5,411 nucleotides of DNA, taken from Bacillota bacterium (GTDB taxonomy: Bacteria > Bacillota_E > Sulfobacillia > Sulfobacillales > Sulfobacillaceae). Positions within the stretch are counted from its first letter, which is position 1, and the number at the start of each line of letters is the position of its first letter. The notes under the pieces were generated by a model, which worked only from the letters and a program-made list of their open reading frames with translations, was not told the DNA's origin and searched no databases. The translations under genes and the position numbers were made by a program. The stretch lies in the NCBI GenBank assembly GCA_021802225.1, contig JAKAAS010000170.1, positions 1-5,411 of the forward strand. Reading direction: 5' to 3'. Shown here one piece after another: positions 5,362 to 5,411 of the stretch.

Positions 5362-5411
5362 AGAGTTAACCCGCGGTACCACCCAATTTAGCGCACCGGG
5401 TCCAAGCGTCA
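5331..5411 (-). ncRNA. T-box leader of leuS (3' part; specifier stem outside window)
   Basis: The conserved T-box sequence GGGTGGTACCGCGG occupies 5384-5371 on the minus strand. An antiterminator can be drawn: helix A1 from CTAA (5391-5388) and GGG (5384-5382) pairing with TTAG (5355-5352) and CCC (5358-5356); a 7-nt bulge UGGUACC (5381-5375); helix A2 from GCGGG (5374-5370) with CUCGU (5363-5359), closed by a UUAACU loop. The UGGU in the bulge would pair with a tRNA 3' end ACCA, consistent with the discriminator A73 of tRNA-Leu. Uncharged tRNA-Leu would stabilise this form and allow leuS transcription. Stem I with its specifier codon lies beyond the right edge, so leucine specificity is inferred from the gene it precedes. 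Confidence 0.93.

Overview
The window looks like the chromosome of a moderately GC-rich, endospore-forming member of the Bacillota (Firmicutes). Three things point there: the C-terminal half of a GerAB-family spore germination protein, a soluble PAS-containing histidine kinase of the sporulation-kinase type, and a leucyl-tRNA synthetase gene preceded by a T-box leader. By-eye base composition (more G+C than Bacillus subtilis) would fit groups such as Sulfobacillus or Alicyclobacillaceae-like lineages. That placement is inference; no marker gene settles it.

Layout, left to right. 2-574 (+) is the 3' end of a gerAB-like gene. It runs 26 bp into the 3' end of a convergent histidine-kinase gene (549-1847, -) with no visible terminator between them. 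The kinase is a cytoplasmic, two-PAS, orphan kinase whose upstream region carries a good match to a sigma-H promoter. An intergenic stretch of about 280 bp (1848-2127) separates it from a divergent small heat-shock protein gene (hsp20, 2128-2529, +). This stretch holds the kinase promoter, a weak candidate hsp20 promoter, a perfect 9-bp inverted repeat, a second 7-bp inverted repeat, and a hairpin that covers the hsp20 ribosome binding site. Together these look like a structured, possibly temperature-sensing 5' leader. A strong bidirectional terminator (2538-2565) closes hsp20 and, from the other side, a two-gene minus-strand unit: leuS (2826-5312) followed by an 87-residue membrane protein of unknown function (2566-2829), joined by a 4-nt TTGA start/stop overlap. 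The right edge (5331-5411) holds the antiterminator and terminator part of the leuS T-box leader; its specifier stem lies outside the window.

Functionally the window has three parts: spore biology on the left (germination receptor subunit, probable sporulation-phase kinase), protein quality control in the middle (Hsp20), and leucine-tRNA charging on the right, controlled by uncharged tRNA. The part most worth following up is the hsp20 leader, a candidate RNA thermometer of a kind not usually described for Gram-positive hsp20 genes. The sigma-H-like promoter on the kinase is next.
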